Shown here: piece by piece, positions 53,558 to 62,616 of the stretch
Numbering within the stretch: position 1 is the stretch's first letter
Layout: each line of letters begins with the position of its first letter
Assembly: GCA_035456405.1 (NCBI GenBank)
Contig: DATIDG010000064.1
Location: 49,665-113,664 of the forward strand
Origin: JAGVSZ01 sp035456405
GTDB lineage: Bacteria; Pseudomonadota; Gammaproteobacteria; Burkholderiales; SG8-39
DNA: 64,000 bases
Reading direction: 5' to 3'
Translations under genes and position numbers: made by a program
The notes under the pieces: model-generated
Databases searched by the model: none
Told to the model about the DNA's origin: nothing
Seen by the model: only the letters and a program-made list of their open reading frames with translations

Positions 53558-54115
53558 TCACTTCTTGATCTTCGTGATCTTGTTGCCCTGGATGCCGAGC
53601 GCGTACATCGCGCCCTTCTGGTCGAAGATGAACGCGTAGATCTTGTCCTTCGCGGTCGTCGTCGTGGTCGACTTCGCAAGCCCCTGATCGGCGACCACGA
53701 CCGAGGGCCCGACGCCGACCTCGAAGCCCTCGCTCTTGTCCAAGTACTTGAGATTGTCCTCGCTCAGGAAAAACATCGCGTAGCCGTACTTCTGCCCGCC
53801 GGCCTGCAACCCCACCGACGCCCCCGCGGTGTTGTAGTAGGCGACCGCCTTGCCGCCACGGAACAGGACGCCCTCGCCGTACTGACCGCCGACGCCGAGC
53901 CCGGCCTTGATGACGCTCGGAAAGACGAGGACGGCGACCGCGCCCTTTCCGATCGCCTTGGCCCCGGGGTTCTTCGCATAGAGCGAGTTGAGCGCCGCTT
54001 GCGCTTCGCGCGTCAGTTCGGCCGCGGAAGCTGCGGAAGCGGGCTGCGGGAGGGCGAGCGTCGCTGCAACGGCTAGCGCTCCCATGACAGTGAGTGAGCG
54101 CAGCGAGGCGTACAT
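53558..54115 (-). CDS. SYLF/YSC84-type lipid-binding exported protein
   Basis: The 185-residue protein has a signal peptide (about 1–29, ending ASAAS) and a SYLF domain. The domain shows LTREAQAALNSLYAKNPGAKAIGKGAVAVLVFPSVIKAGLGVGGQYGEGVLFRGG, YYNTAGASVGLQAGGQKYGYAMFFLSE and GIQGNKITKI at the end. In eukaryotes this domain binds phosphoinositides; bacterial exported forms are thought to bind lipid at the envelope. It is convergent with ppk2, and the next gene upstream on this strand ends in the 49-base gap before its start at 54115. Confidence 0.88.
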   Translation of the reverse strand: MYASLRSLTVMGALAVAATLALPQPASAASAAELTREAQAALNSLYAKNPGAKAIGKGAVAVLVFPSVIKAGLGVGGQYGEGVLFRGGKAVAYYNTAGASVGLQAGGQKYGYAMFFLSEDNLKYLDKSEGFEVGVGPSVVVADQGLAKSTTTTTAKDKIYAFIFDQKGAMYALGIQGNKITKIKK

Positions 54116-54164
54116 GAGATCTCCTTTCCAAGAATCGTGAATGTCACTTCCTTTGCACTCGCAC

Positions 54165-55310
54165 CTAACGCGAGTTCGGTTGGGTGCCCTCGTCCGTGTA
54201 CTTGTAGAGCTGTCTGTTCTCCTCGGCTTCGATGCTGGTCCCCCTCGTCCGGAACAAGATGCGCCGGCGGAAGTTCTCGCTGTCGGACTTCGCGCTTCGG
54301 GTGGCGAGCTCGGCCGCCACCGGATAGGCCATGGGGCGCTTGCTCCGTTCGATCTCGAGCCGCTTCGTCTCGTCGTTCACGCGCACGCTGTACTTGCCCA
54401 GGTTGTAGAGGACGTACATCGCGAAGAGGTTGTCGAAGTCCTCGTATTGCCCCTGCTCCCTCCGGAAGTCGCGCGACAGCACGGACGGGAACCGATTGGG
54501 CAGGTCCTTGAACGCCACCTTCTCTTCCTCGTGCGGGTCCACGTAGGTCGAGCCGCCGTACTTCTTGTACAGCACGACGTCCAGTCCGTATCCGCGCGCG
54601 TCCCACTCCCTGACGAGCTTCATCGCCATCTCGGTGGGGATGTTCGCGTTGGCCGCCGCAACCACCCTGCGCCCGGAGAGAATCCTCGCGCTCGTGACCT
54701 CCAGGTCCTTGTACCCGGCGCCGAGCTTGAATGCCGCACCGATGGTCTTGGCGCAGTTCAGGCGCAGGTAGTCGTACTTGATCTCCTCGTCGTGGTACTC
54801 CGTCTTCCCGACCCGCTTGCGATAGTCGTCATTGATGCGGCCGAAGAAGGCGGCGAGCGCCGCCTTCTCCCTGGTTGGCACGGCGTAGACCCGTATGCCG
54901 ATCACCGACCGCTTGTAGATCTCGCCGAAGTCGAGACCGAAAGAAGCCTTGTCACCCAGCGACGACGTCGTCCTGAAGAGGTACTCCTTCTTCGGGATCC
55001 GGACCATGAGATCGCCCGTGTAGAAGTCCTTCTCGTGCGCGGGCTTGCGGTCGGCATAGAAATTGGCCGAATAGACCATGTCGTCGCCCGGCGCCTGGTC
55101 GCGGACGGCGAGGGCAAGGTGGCCCGCCGAGCCACCCTTGGAGGTGCCGTAGCTGATCAGCAACTCCAGGTCGTAGGGGTCCTTCCGCAGGACGTCGGCG
55201 ATCTCGTCGACGTTGGCGGGTTCCGGTCCGCCCTTGGTTCCGAAATCGGCAGCCGCCGCGCCGCCTGCGAACACGACCGCGGCCATGACAAATCCGACGG
55301 CCAACCTCAT
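54165..55310 (-). CDS. Exported protein of unknown function, possible papain-like (DUF4105/NlpC-P60-permuted) fold
   Basis: The 381-residue protein has a signal peptide (about 1–21). I cannot assign a family firmly. His 64 lies in SAGHLALAVRD, followed by strands and a long insert, and Cys 186 lies in YDYLRLNCAKTIGAAFK. This H-then-C order and the NC motif recall circularly permuted NlpC/P60-like proteins such as LRAT and YiiX or DUF4105. A peptidase or lipid-acyl role at the envelope is possible but only inferred. ATG 55310 has GGAGGA nine bases upstream; an in-frame ATG at 55331 is less likely. It lies 43 bases after the patatin-like gene on the same strand. Confidence 0.55.
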   Translation of the reverse strand: MRLAVGFVMAAVVFAGGAAAADFGTKGGPEPANVDEIADVLRKDPYDLELLISYGTSKGGSAGHLALAVRDQAPGDDMVYSANFYADRKPAHEKDFYTGDLMVRIPKKEYLFRTTSSLGDKASFGLDFGEIYKRSVIGIRVYAVPTREKAALAAFFGRINDDYRKRVGKTEYHDEEIKYDYLRLNCAKTIGAAFKLGAGYKDLEVTSARILSGRRVVAAANANIPTEMAMKLVREWDARGYGLDVVLYKKYGGSTYVDPHEEEKVAFKDLPNRFPSVLSRDFRREQGQYEDFDNLFAMYVLYNLGKYSVRVNDETKRLEIERSKRPMAYPVAAELATRSAKSDSENFRRRILFRTRGTSIEAEENRQLYKYTDEGTQPNSR

Positions 55311-55353
55311 CCTCGCTGTTCCTCCACGCATGTCTTGAGCCGGGGACGCCGCA

Positions 55354-56787
55354 TCACCTCGCCGGCACGCCGGCGAGATCGCGCAGCACCGCCTGGAAGT
55401 CCCGCGATTCGCGCAACAGTCGCCCGGCAGCCTCGCGCAACCGGTCGACGTCTTCGGTCGGCAGCACGAAGCTCGTGGGCAGGTTCATGAGGTAGGCCCG
55501 CTCCTTCGGGTCGGGAAGCGCATCGAAGCTGACGTCCAGCGTGTGCAAGGTGACCTTCGGGAGCGTGAGGCTGGCTTCGGCCTGCGCCTCGGTCGCGCCC
55601 GCCAGGCGCGCCCGCGCAATCAGCAGCTCAAGCCTCCATGAGTAGATCTCCTGGCGGTCCTTCATGGTCTCGATGGTTTCGAACGAGTACCGGTCGATCG
55701 GCACACTGGAGGCCTGCAGCAGCTGAGCGGCGATACCGGGGGGCGTCTCGCTGCGGTCCCAGTCGGTCCGTGGCGCCGAGCGGGCGTTCACGACGATGAT
55801 CACGATCCTGCGGATGCCGGCGAAACCCACCTCGCCGCGGAACGCCGTGCTCACCGACAGCTCCTCGAGGGTCTCCAGCACGGGGCGCACCCCGAGGTTG
55901 TCCGCGACGCCCCCGTCGACGAGGTGGATGTACGGGCGGTCCTTGCTGTTCTGGAAGTCCTGCATCTCGCGGTAGCGCTGCACCGCGCGCCCCGCCGGCC
56001 GCGGACGGCCCTCGGGCTTGGCGACGTCCTGGACCCAGGCCGGATACTGATAGCCGCACGTGCCGCCATAGTTGTTGAAGGTCACTGCCGACAGCACGAC
56101 CGGCACCGCAGAGGACGTGGCCGCCGCGCGCGACAGACGCACCTTGTTCAGGTCCGAGCAGAGGAGATCGAAGTCCTGCTGGTAGAACGCGAGCCGCGAT
56201 CCGGTCGAGATATCGGTCCCCGTCGCGACGGCGACCGGCGTCTGCTTGTCGAGCAGGTCGCCGAAGGTCGCGCCTTCGAACAGGATCTCGTCGTAGTACT
56301 CCGCGGCGAGCTCCGAGCGCCCCGCAGTGCCGCCGATGAACTTCCACCAGTTGAACGGGTTCAGAGTGCGCCCGAGCAGCGCGCCCTGCACGTCGCGCTT
56401 TAGGAACCGGGTCTCGTACTCGGCGAACAGCCGTTCGCCGTAGAGGGCGTACGCGAGCGCCGTGAAGCTCCCTCCCGACACCCCGGTGATGACGTCGACT
56501 TCGTCGACCAGCCGACGGCGCCGGCCGTCGATAACGACCTCGGTGCGCCGGAGCTCCTCCAGCACGCCGTACGAGAACGCCGCGGCGCGCGTGCCGCCGC
56601 CGGAAAACGCCACGATGAACAGCGTATGCGGGTCGTTGTTCTGGCGCTTCGGGATCAGGAGGTACGGGCGGTAGCCCGACTTGGGATCGAACTGGGTGAT
56701 CGGCTCGTTGATCGGCCGGCTGGCGCAGCCCGCGAGCGTCATGATCGCAAACAGGCCGATGAAAATCCCATTGGTTCGCATGGTCAA
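55354..56787 (-). CDS. Patatin-like phospholipase lipoprotein
   Basis: The 477-residue protein has a lipoprotein signal (IMTLAGC, lipid on Cys 21) and a patatin domain. The domain shows an oxyanion-hole loop SGGGTRAAAF (62–71), nucleophile motif GVSGG (Ser 104), and DGG with Asp 291 (IHLVDGGVADN), giving the Ser–Asp dyad of lipid acyl hydrolases. It should act on phospholipids at the outer or periplasmic membrane. The start could be ATG 56787 or 56781. It precedes the papain-like candidate and the SYLF gene in one direction, suggesting a lipid-handling cluster. The 56788–56999 spacer shows no other feature. Confidence 0.9.
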   Translation of the reverse strand: MTMRTNGIFIGLFAIMTLAGCASRPINEPITQFDPKSGYRPYLLIPKRQNNDPHTLFIVAFSGGGTRAAAFSYGVLEELRRTEVVIDGRRRRLVDEVDVITGVSGGSFTALAYALYGERLFAEYETRFLKRDVQGALLGRTLNPFNWWKFIGGTAGRSELAAEYYDEILFEGATFGDLLDKQTPVAVATGTDISTGSRLAFYQQDFDLLCSDLNKVRLSRAAATSSAVPVVLSAVTFNNYGGTCGYQYPAWVQDVAKPEGRPRPAGRAVQRYREMQDFQNSKDRPYIHLVDGGVADNLGVRPVLETLEELSVSTAFRGEVGFAGIRRIVIIVVNARSAPRTDWDRSETPPGIAAQLLQASSVPIDRYSFETIETMKDRQEIYSWRLELLIARARLAGATEAQAEASLTLPKVTLHTLDVSFDALPDPKERAYLMNLPTSFVLPTEDVDRLREAAGRLLRESRDFQAVLRDLAGVPAR

Positions 56788-56999
56788 CGCCTCCTGTAAG
56801 CCAGTCCATGCCGAAGGTCGGCGCGAGAATTGCGTCCATCAAAGCGCGCACGATTCGCGGCCGCGCCGGCAGTTCCGAACAGCGTCGATGTCCTGGCGAG
56901 GTTTCGCGGGCTGGCCGTGCCTCCCCGATGACCGGGTTGGGGTCTATGGGGCTACTGGAGCGGCCCCGGGATTACCCGCCATCCCGGGCCGTCCACGCT

Positions 57000-57461
57000 T
57001 CATTTGACGCTGTAACCGCGCCCCTCGAGGCACGCGGCACGCGCCTTGGCAAAGCTCGCCTGCTGCTGCGTGGCCGCCTGCTGCTGTTGCTGACCCTGCT
57101 GCGCAGTGGCCGCATTCTGACGGCGGCTTTGACCGCGCGCCGCGACCGCACCCACCGCCGCGCCGGTACTGGCGTCGTCGCTGATGATCTCTCCCACGAC
57201 CGCGCCACGCGCCGCGCCGCGGACGCCGGCGCCGGGCGTCGTGCCCGTGGCGGTCGTCGGCGGTTTGGCGGCCGTCTGCTGCGGCGGCGGCTTCGCGGGA
57301 TCGAAGCCAGTCTGCTGTACCGCCCACTGATAGCAGGCCGCCTCATCGCTCTTCTGCTGTTGCGGCGACTGTCCCTTGGCGGGATACACGAACTGCTGCG
57401 CACTGACCTGGCTCACAAGAGCCACGGTCGTCGCGAGAATCCAAACGTTACGTCGTTTCAT
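57000..57461 (-). CDS. Exported glycine-zipper-like protein, Gln-rich
   Basis: The 153-residue protein has a signal peptide (about 1–21, ending VSAQQ), then YPAKGQSPQQQKSDEAACYQWAVQQTGFDP. A small-residue segment of glycine-zipper type follows (GAGVRGAARGAVVGEIISDDASTGAAVGAVAARG), then a Gln-rich stretch and the end CLEGRGYSVK. This is the layout of YMGG-like/glycine-zipper envelope proteins, with conserved cysteines in the CYQW and CLEGRGY positions. ATG 57461 has GGAG nine bases upstream. Function is unknown. Confidence 0.75.
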   Translation of the reverse strand: MKRRNVWILATTVALVSQVSAQQFVYPAKGQSPQQQKSDEAACYQWAVQQTGFDPAKPPPQQTAAKPPTTATGTTPGAGVRGAARGAVVGEIISDDASTGAAVGAVAARGQSRRQNAATAQQGQQQQQAATQQQASFAKARAACLEGRGYSVK

Positions 57462-57567
57462 CTGCTTGAGCTCCATTGCAATGGTTGATTTGCGGTCAAA
57501 TCTGGAGTGCGTTTCGCGAAGGGGGTCAGAGAATCCGTCCGCTCTCAACTCGGGGCGGATCCCATTT

Positions 57568-58659
57568 CTACGCCTGCGGCGGCAACAGGTACAGCGTCAT
57601 GGCGAAGATCGAGTAGACCATCAGCAACAACGCGCCTACGAACCAGGCCGACCGCCCGCTGCTCGTCAGGAAGGCCGCGGTGAGGGTGGCGATTAGCATC
57701 ATCACCACCGCGCCAGGCCAGAATTGCAGGTCCATCGGCGCCGGGCCCATCACGTAACTGAGCAGCACCAGCACCGGCGCCACGAACAGCGCGATCTGAG
57801 AGGCGCTGCCCAGCGCGATGCCCACGCTGAGGTCGAGCCGGTTCTTGCGCGCGCCGGAGAACGCCGCGGCCATCTCCGCCGCACCGCCCACCAGCGCCAC
57901 GACGATGAAGCCGACGAACGCAGGGGTCATCCCGAACGTCTCTGCGGCCATCTGCACCGACTCGACGAAGATCTCGCTCACGAGCGCAACCAATATCGTA
58001 ATCCCGGCGAGCGTCGCGAGAGCCAGCCCCAACGGCCAAGGCGCTTCGCCCTCCTCGGCGTGGTCCGCGCTGGCAAACAGCTCGCGGTGCGTTTTGAGCG
58101 AGAACAGCAAGCCCAGCCCGTAGGCGACAATGAGCAGCACCGCCAGACTCACGCTCAGTTGGTGGGTGAACGCTGCCTTCGCTGCCGATTCGGCCGTGGC
58201 GACCGCCGAAGGGATCAGCAGCGCGACCGTGGCCAGGAAAAGCAGGCCCGCCTGCATGCGGGCGTTGACCCGGTTGTATTCCTGGACGTGGTACTTGAGC
58301 CCGCCGAGCAGAAACGACGCCCCCAGCATGAACAGCGTGTTGGTGACGATCGCGCCCGCGATGGAAGCCTTCACCAGCATGTACTCCCCGGCGCGCAAGG
58401 CAGTCAGCGCGATGACGAGTTCCGTCAGGTTGCCGAGCGTGGCGTTCAGCAGCCCACCCGCCGCGTCGCCCGTCTTGGCCGCGACGGATTCGGTCGCGTG
58501 ACTGAGCAGTGCGGCCAAGGGCACGATGGCGAGCACGGACAGCACAAACAGCGCCGTGTGCGCTTCGGGTTTGAGCTTCGCGGCGACCAACACCACCGGC
58601 ACGAAGGCCAGCAGCCAGAGCATCGGGTTGTGGCGGATTTCCTTGAGCAGGAGGTTCAT
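57568..58659 (-). CDS. Calcium/proton antiporter (CaCA/CAX family)
   Basis: The 363-residue protein has about eleven hydrophobic segments and the two alpha repeats of CaCA exchangers: LLNATLGNLTELVIALTALRAGE and VALVGGAAEMAAAFSGARKNRLDLSVGIALGSASQIALFVAP, each with the conserved acidic residue. It exports Ca2+ in exchange for protons. The length matches bacterial ChaA/CAX proteins. It is divergent from the phospholipase D gene across 264 bases (58660–58923) in which no clear promoter or RNA is seen. Confidence 0.9.
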   Translation of the reverse strand: MNLLLKEIRHNPMLWLLAFVPVVLVAAKLKPEAHTALFVLSVLAIVPLAALLSHATESVAAKTGDAAGGLLNATLGNLTELVIALTALRAGEYMLVKASIAGAIVTNTLFMLGASFLLGGLKYHVQEYNRVNARMQAGLLFLATVALLIPSAVATAESAAKAAFTHQLSVSLAVLLIVAYGLGLLFSLKTHRELFASADHAEEGEAPWPLGLALATLAGITILVALVSEIFVESVQMAAETFGMTPAFVGFIVVALVGGAAEMAAAFSGARKNRLDLSVGIALGSASQIALFVAPVLVLLSYVMGPAPMDLQFWPGAVVMMLIATLTAAFLTSSGRSAWFVGALLLMVYSIFAMTLYLLPPQA

Positions 58660-58923
58660 GGGTTCACTCGGGTTCGGCCCTGATGTTGGCTACGAAGGTT
58701 GAGCCGCTGACGGCGGAGAAGAAGCCCGTGGACAATTGCGCTCGCCGCGATTGCGCTGATCGTTTCCGGGCATCCGCTGCACATTTTCGGGCAGCAGGAC
58801 GTATTCTGCTTGCGTGAGATCAACCGGACGTCCGACGGTGCGAGCCGACCTGAAGACCTGGAAAATCGCTTTTGATCCCGGTCAACGCTGCCGATACAAA
58901 AGGACTGCGAGAGTGGTAAAGCT

Positions 58924-60468
58924 GTGAACCGGATTCTGGTCCTCGCCGTCACCGCACTCGCGGCACTGATCGCGGGCTGCGCGAGCCTGCCCCCGCTGGA
59001 AGGCCGGACCGCGACGACCGCGCTCGCCGACACGGCGGGGACGCGGCTTGGCCGCGCGGCGGCGGCAGACGTCGCTGCGAATCCGGGCAAGACCGGGGTC
59101 CACTCGCTTCCCGAGGGCCACGCCGCCTTCGCGGCGCGTGTCGCGCTCGCCGCCGCCGCGGAGAAGTCGCTCGATGTGCAGTACTACATCTGGCACGGGG
59201 ACCAGGTCGGCTACCTGCTCTTCGAGGCGCTGTGGCAGGCGGCCGAGCGCGGGGTGCGCGTGCGCCTGCTGCTCGACGACCTCAATACCGGCGGGCTCGA
59301 TCCCACGATCGCCGCACTCGACGCGCACCCGAACATCGAGGTGCGCCTCTACAACCCGCTCGTGCAGCGCGGCGCCCGCGCGCTGAATTTTCTGACCGAC
59401 TTCACGCGGGTGAACCGGCGCATGCACAACAAGTCGCTCACCGCCGACAACCAGGTGAGCGTCGTCGGCGGGCGCAACATCGGCAACGAATACTTCGGTG
59501 CGGGCAGCGGAATCGTGTTCGCCGACCTCGACGTGATCGCCGTGGGCGCGGCCGTGCGCGAGGTATCGAACGAGTTCGATCTCTACTGGAACAGTCCGTC
59601 CGCCTATCCCGCGGCGAGCTTCGTGGGCACGCCCGGTCCGGACGGCGCCGCCGATCTGAAGGCCCGATTCGCCGCGACGCGCGCCGACCCGGAATCCGTC
59701 GCCTTTCTCGAAGCGGCGCGCACGACGCCGCTCGTGCGCGATCTGCTCGGCGGCCGGCTTGCGCTGGAATGGTCGCTAGCCCGAGCCGTATACGACGACC
59801 CGGCCAAAACGCTCGACACGAGCGCACGGACCGACGTCCTGCTCTTCCCGGAACTGGTGCGGACGATCGGTCGGCCGGAGAAGAGCTTCGATCTCGTCTC
59901 CCCGTACTTCGTGCCCGGCGACGAGGGCACCGCAGCGCTGGTCGCGCTGGCCGGCAAGGGCGTGAAGGTGCGCATCCTCACCAACTCCCTGGCGTCGTCC
60001 GAGGCGAATGTCGTGCACTCGGGCTATGCGAAGCGACGGCGCGATCTGCTCCGGGCGGGAATCCAGCTCTACGAGATCAAGACGACGGCGGCGCAAGAAG
60101 CGCGTGAAGAGAAGTTCAAGCTCGGGTCGAGCTCGTCTTCGGCATTGCACGCGAAGACGTTCGCCGTGGACCGCAGCCGCGTCTTCGTCGGCTCGTTCAA
60201 CTTCGACCAGCGCTCGGCGCGGCTGAACACCGAGATGGGCCTCGTGATCGACAGTCCGGCGCTCGCACGGCAGCTCGCCGAGCGGTTCGACACGGCCGCG
60301 CCCATGGTTGCGTACGAGGTCCGGCTCGGGCCCGACGGTCGCAGTCTGGAATGGATCGAGCGGACCGCTGCGGGCGAAACGCGTTACGACACCGAGCCGG
60401 GAACGAACTGGTTCCAGCGCTGGAGCGTCGACGTGCTGTCGATCTTCCCGGTCGATTGGATGCTCTAG
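58924..60468 (+). CDS. Phospholipase D-family lipoprotein (cardiolipin synthase C-like)
   Basis: The 514-residue protein has a lipoprotein signal (ALIAGC, Cys 19) and two PLD active-site motifs: HNKSLTADN (His 168, Lys 170) followed by GGRNIGNEY, and HAKTFAVD (His 409, Lys 411) followed by GSFNFDQRS. The double HKD layout with LDVQYYIWHGDQVGYLLFEALWQAAERGVRV resembles ClsC/YmdC-type enzymes that make or remodel cardiolipin, although hydrolysis is also possible. The start is GTG 58924. It is followed closely by a DUF5329 gene. Confidence 0.9.
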   Translation: MNRILVLAVTALAALIAGCASLPPLEGRTATTALADTAGTRLGRAAAADVAANPGKTGVHSLPEGHAAFAARVALAAAAEKSLDVQYYIWHGDQVGYLLFEALWQAAERGVRVRLLLDDLNTGGLDPTIAALDAHPNIEVRLYNPLVQRGARALNFLTDFTRVNRRMHNKSLTADNQVSVVGGRNIGNEYFGAGSGIVFADLDVIAVGAAVREVSNEFDLYWNSPSAYPAASFVGTPGPDGAADLKARFAATRADPESVAFLEAARTTPLVRDLLGGRLALEWSLARAVYDDPAKTLDTSARTDVLLFPELVRTIGRPEKSFDLVSPYFVPGDEGTAALVALAGKGVKVRILTNSLASSEANVVHSGYAKRRRDLLRAGIQLYEIKTTAAQEAREEKFKLGSSSSSALHAKTFAVDRSRVFVGSFNFDQRSARLNTEMGLVIDSPALARQLAERFDTAAPMVAYEVRLGPDGRSLEWIERTAAGETRYDTEPGTNWFQRWSVDVLSIFPVDWML

Positions 60469-60494
60469 CCCGGCGCCTGGATCGGCTGGGACTC

Positions 60495-60878
60495 ATGAAG
60501 CGGCTCATGCTTTTTCTGCTGGCCGTCTGCTTCGCTCTCGCGGGCACTGCGGCATCGCTTTCGCCCGCGGCCAGAGCAGAGATCGACGGCTTGCTGTCCA
60601 GGCTCGAAGCTTCGTCGTGCACGTTCAATCGCAACGGCACCTGGTACCCGCCTGCCGAGGCGAAGTCGCACCTGCTGCGCAAGCTGAAGTACCTCGAGGA
60701 TAGAGGCGCGGTGCAAAGCGCCGAGCAGTTCATCGAGCGGGCCGCCTCGAGCAGCAGCACGACGGGTCAACCCTATCTGGTCAAGTGCGGGAATGGCGCC
60801 CCGGTCCAGAGCGGCACGTGGCTGCTGTCCCAATTGCAGGGGATGCGCGCCTCCAGAGGAGCAGGGAGAGCGCCGTAG
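60495..60878 (+). CDS. DUF5329 (YfeK-like) exported protein
   Basis: The 127-residue protein has a signal peptide (about 1–20) and the DUF5329 pattern: EIDGLLSRLEASSCTFNRNGTWYPPAEAKSHLLRKLKYLE, ERAASSSSTTGQPYLVKCG and a C-terminal WLLSQLQGM helix. Two cysteines may form a disulfide. Function is unknown. ATG 60495 starts the signal and lies 26 bases after the phospholipase D gene, probably in the same transcript. Confidence 0.8.
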   Translation: MKRLMLFLLAVCFALAGTAASLSPAARAEIDGLLSRLEASSCTFNRNGTWYPPAEAKSHLLRKLKYLEDRGAVQSAEQFIERAASSSSTTGQPYLVKCGNGAPVQSGTWLLSQLQGMRASRGAGRAP

Positions 60879-60926
60879 GGGGCACGCCGCCGAGCGTGCC
60901 TTGCCGATGCGCTACCTTCTACCCCC

Positions 60927-62057
60927 ATGCGCTGGATCAAGAGCCCGGCCTGGGATTTCGTTTGGGTCCTGAATGCGCTGTGGTTGGCCCCCCTGGTCTT
61001 TCTGCTGGCGTGGGGTTATGACGATGTGCGCGCCAGCCCCGTGGACGGGCTGTTCTTTGCCCTTGTGGTGCCGCTGTGGTTCGGCCACCGCGTCTCGTCG
61101 GCCTGGCTGGCCTACGCGACCCCGGCCTACCGCCCGCTGCTCGCCACGCAGCGGCTGCGCTTCGCCGTGGCCCCATTGGCCATCGCGGTCGCCTGCTTCG
61201 CCGCGCTGCTCGCCCCCGAGAGCGTGCTGCCGATGCCGCTGACCGAGCGTGTGGTCTGGCTCGCCGTCCTGAACTACCTGCTGGTAAATCACCATTTTGC
61301 CGCGCAGCACTTCGGGCTGCTCAGCCTCTACCGCGCGCGCGCGGGACGAGCGTCGGACGCGATCGCGCGACGGCTCGACCGGTGGTTCGCCCTCGTCGTG
61401 GGCGGCGGTTTCGTCGTGCTGGCAGAGGCCCTGGCCGGATCGATCGCCTTCCAGGAGCGCTGGATCGACCCGCTGCTCGGCGCGGGCGGGTCGGACGTGA
61501 TCGCGCGCACGTTGCGCGATGGCGGCATCGTCATCGTCGTGATCCTGACCGCCTTGATGCTGCACGTCGAACTGCGCTCGCAGCGCCCATCGCTGCCGCG
61601 CGTGGCCTACGTCCTCGGCGTCTCGGCCATGGTGCTCCTCGCCTTCCTCGCGCGCGACCCCTTCCTGTTTATCGTGCTGTGGAGCGTGCAGCATTGGAGC
61701 GCCGCGATGGGACTCGCCTCGCTCGCGGCTTCCGGTGGGGCCCAGGCGACTGGGGCGCATCGGCAGCGGCTGCTCGCGCCCATCAATCGGCGCGGCTGGG
61801 CAGTGCTGCTCGTGCTCGCCGTCGTCTCCACTCTGCTGCTGCCGGTGATGGAGGTGGAGGCGGTGACCGACGAATACGCCTACGCCGACCGGATCTTCGG
61901 CGATGCGGCGCGGTGGCTGCGCTCCTCGCCCTTCGTGCCGGCGCTGCTGGCCCTGGGCTTCGCGACCGGCTTCATCCACTACCTGCTGGATCGCGCCGCC
62001 TTCCGCTTCTCCTCGCCCGAAGTCAGGCAGGCTGCCCGCGGGCTGCTGCAGCCCTGA
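60927..62057 (+). CDS. Multi-pass membrane protein of unknown function
   Basis: The 376-residue protein has about nine hydrophobic segments. Conserved-looking polar spots include NHHFAAQHFGLLSLYRAR (His cluster in a membrane loop), WSVQHWSAAMG and a final GFIHYLLDRAAFRFSSPEVR. I cannot name the family. The His-rich motifs NHHFAAQH and QHW could bind metal, as in membrane desaturase-like proteins, but this is speculation. It starts 48 bases after the DUF5329 gene. Convergent with the next lipoprotein; the 191-base spacer shows no terminator I can support. Confidence 0.65.
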   Translation: MRWIKSPAWDFVWVLNALWLAPLVFLLAWGYDDVRASPVDGLFFALVVPLWFGHRVSSAWLAYATPAYRPLLATQRLRFAVAPLAIAVACFAALLAPESVLPMPLTERVVWLAVLNYLLVNHHFAAQHFGLLSLYRARAGRASDAIARRLDRWFALVVGGGFVVLAEALAGSIAFQERWIDPLLGAGGSDVIARTLRDGGIVIVVILTALMLHVELRSQRPSLPRVAYVLGVSAMVLLAFLARDPFLFIVLWSVQHWSAAMGLASLAASGGAQATGAHRQRLLAPINRRGWAVLLVLAVVSTLLLPVMEVEAVTDEYAYADRIFGDAARWLRSSPFVPALLALGFATGFIHYLLDRAAFRFSSPEVRQAARGLLQP

Positions 62058-62248
62058 TTCTTGTCAGTAATAGCGGTCCTCGACGCGACATAAGCGCCAG
62101 AAGTGTGCGCCGTCGCACTGGTCTGATCGCGCAGGCGCTGCTGCGGCGCGCTGACCGAGTGATTGAAGAGCGGTTTCGCGAAGGACCGCTCCAGGCCACT
62201 CGCGAACTTTCAGGCGAGGAGGCGCGGCAGCCATCGTCACGCGCCGGA

Positions 62249-62593
62249 TCAGCGGCCCATGCGCCGGTCGTAGGCCTGCGAGAAGCGGTTGCTGAGCCCC
62301 GGGTCGCGCTGCGTCGCCCCCTTCGCGTCGAACTGCACGCGCACGCTGCCGTCGGCCTGGCGTGCGACGACCACGGTCACGTCGATGCCGTCCTTGGTGC
62401 CGCGGATGAGCCCCGTCGAGGGATCCGACGACGTGACCTGGACGCCGGCGTCCTGCGCGCCGCCCAGCGCCGCGTTCCACGCGCGGTCGAAGTTCGACGG
62501 CCCGGCGACCGGCACCGGCTGATAGACCACGCAGCCTGCCAGCAGCACGCTTCCGAGGATGAATGCAAGGATGGTGCGAAGCGCTCGTGACAT
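62249..62593 (-). CDS. Small lipoprotein
   Basis: The 114-residue protein has a lipoprotein signal (VLLAGC), then a small domain: FDRAWNAALGGAQDAGVQVTSSDPSTGLIRGTKDGIDVTVVVARQADGSVRVQFDAKG. This alternating pattern resembles BON-like or DUF4136-type periplasmic domains, but I would not assign either. ATG 62593 has GGGAGG five bases upstream. It lies 23 bases after the DcaP-like porin gene on the same strand, so probably cotranscribed. Confidence 0.65.
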   Translation of the reverse strand: MSRALRTILAFILGSVLLAGCVVYQPVPVAGPSNFDRAWNAALGGAQDAGVQVTSSDPSTGLIRGTKDGIDVTVVVARQADGSVRVQFDAKGATQRDPGLSNRFSQAYDRRMGR

Positions 62594-62616
62594 GCGACCT
62601 CCCTTCGGCTCGATCG

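Noticed and set aside
62058..62248. Possible small RNA in the spacer
   Set aside because: No promoter or terminator hairpin with a T-run is visible.
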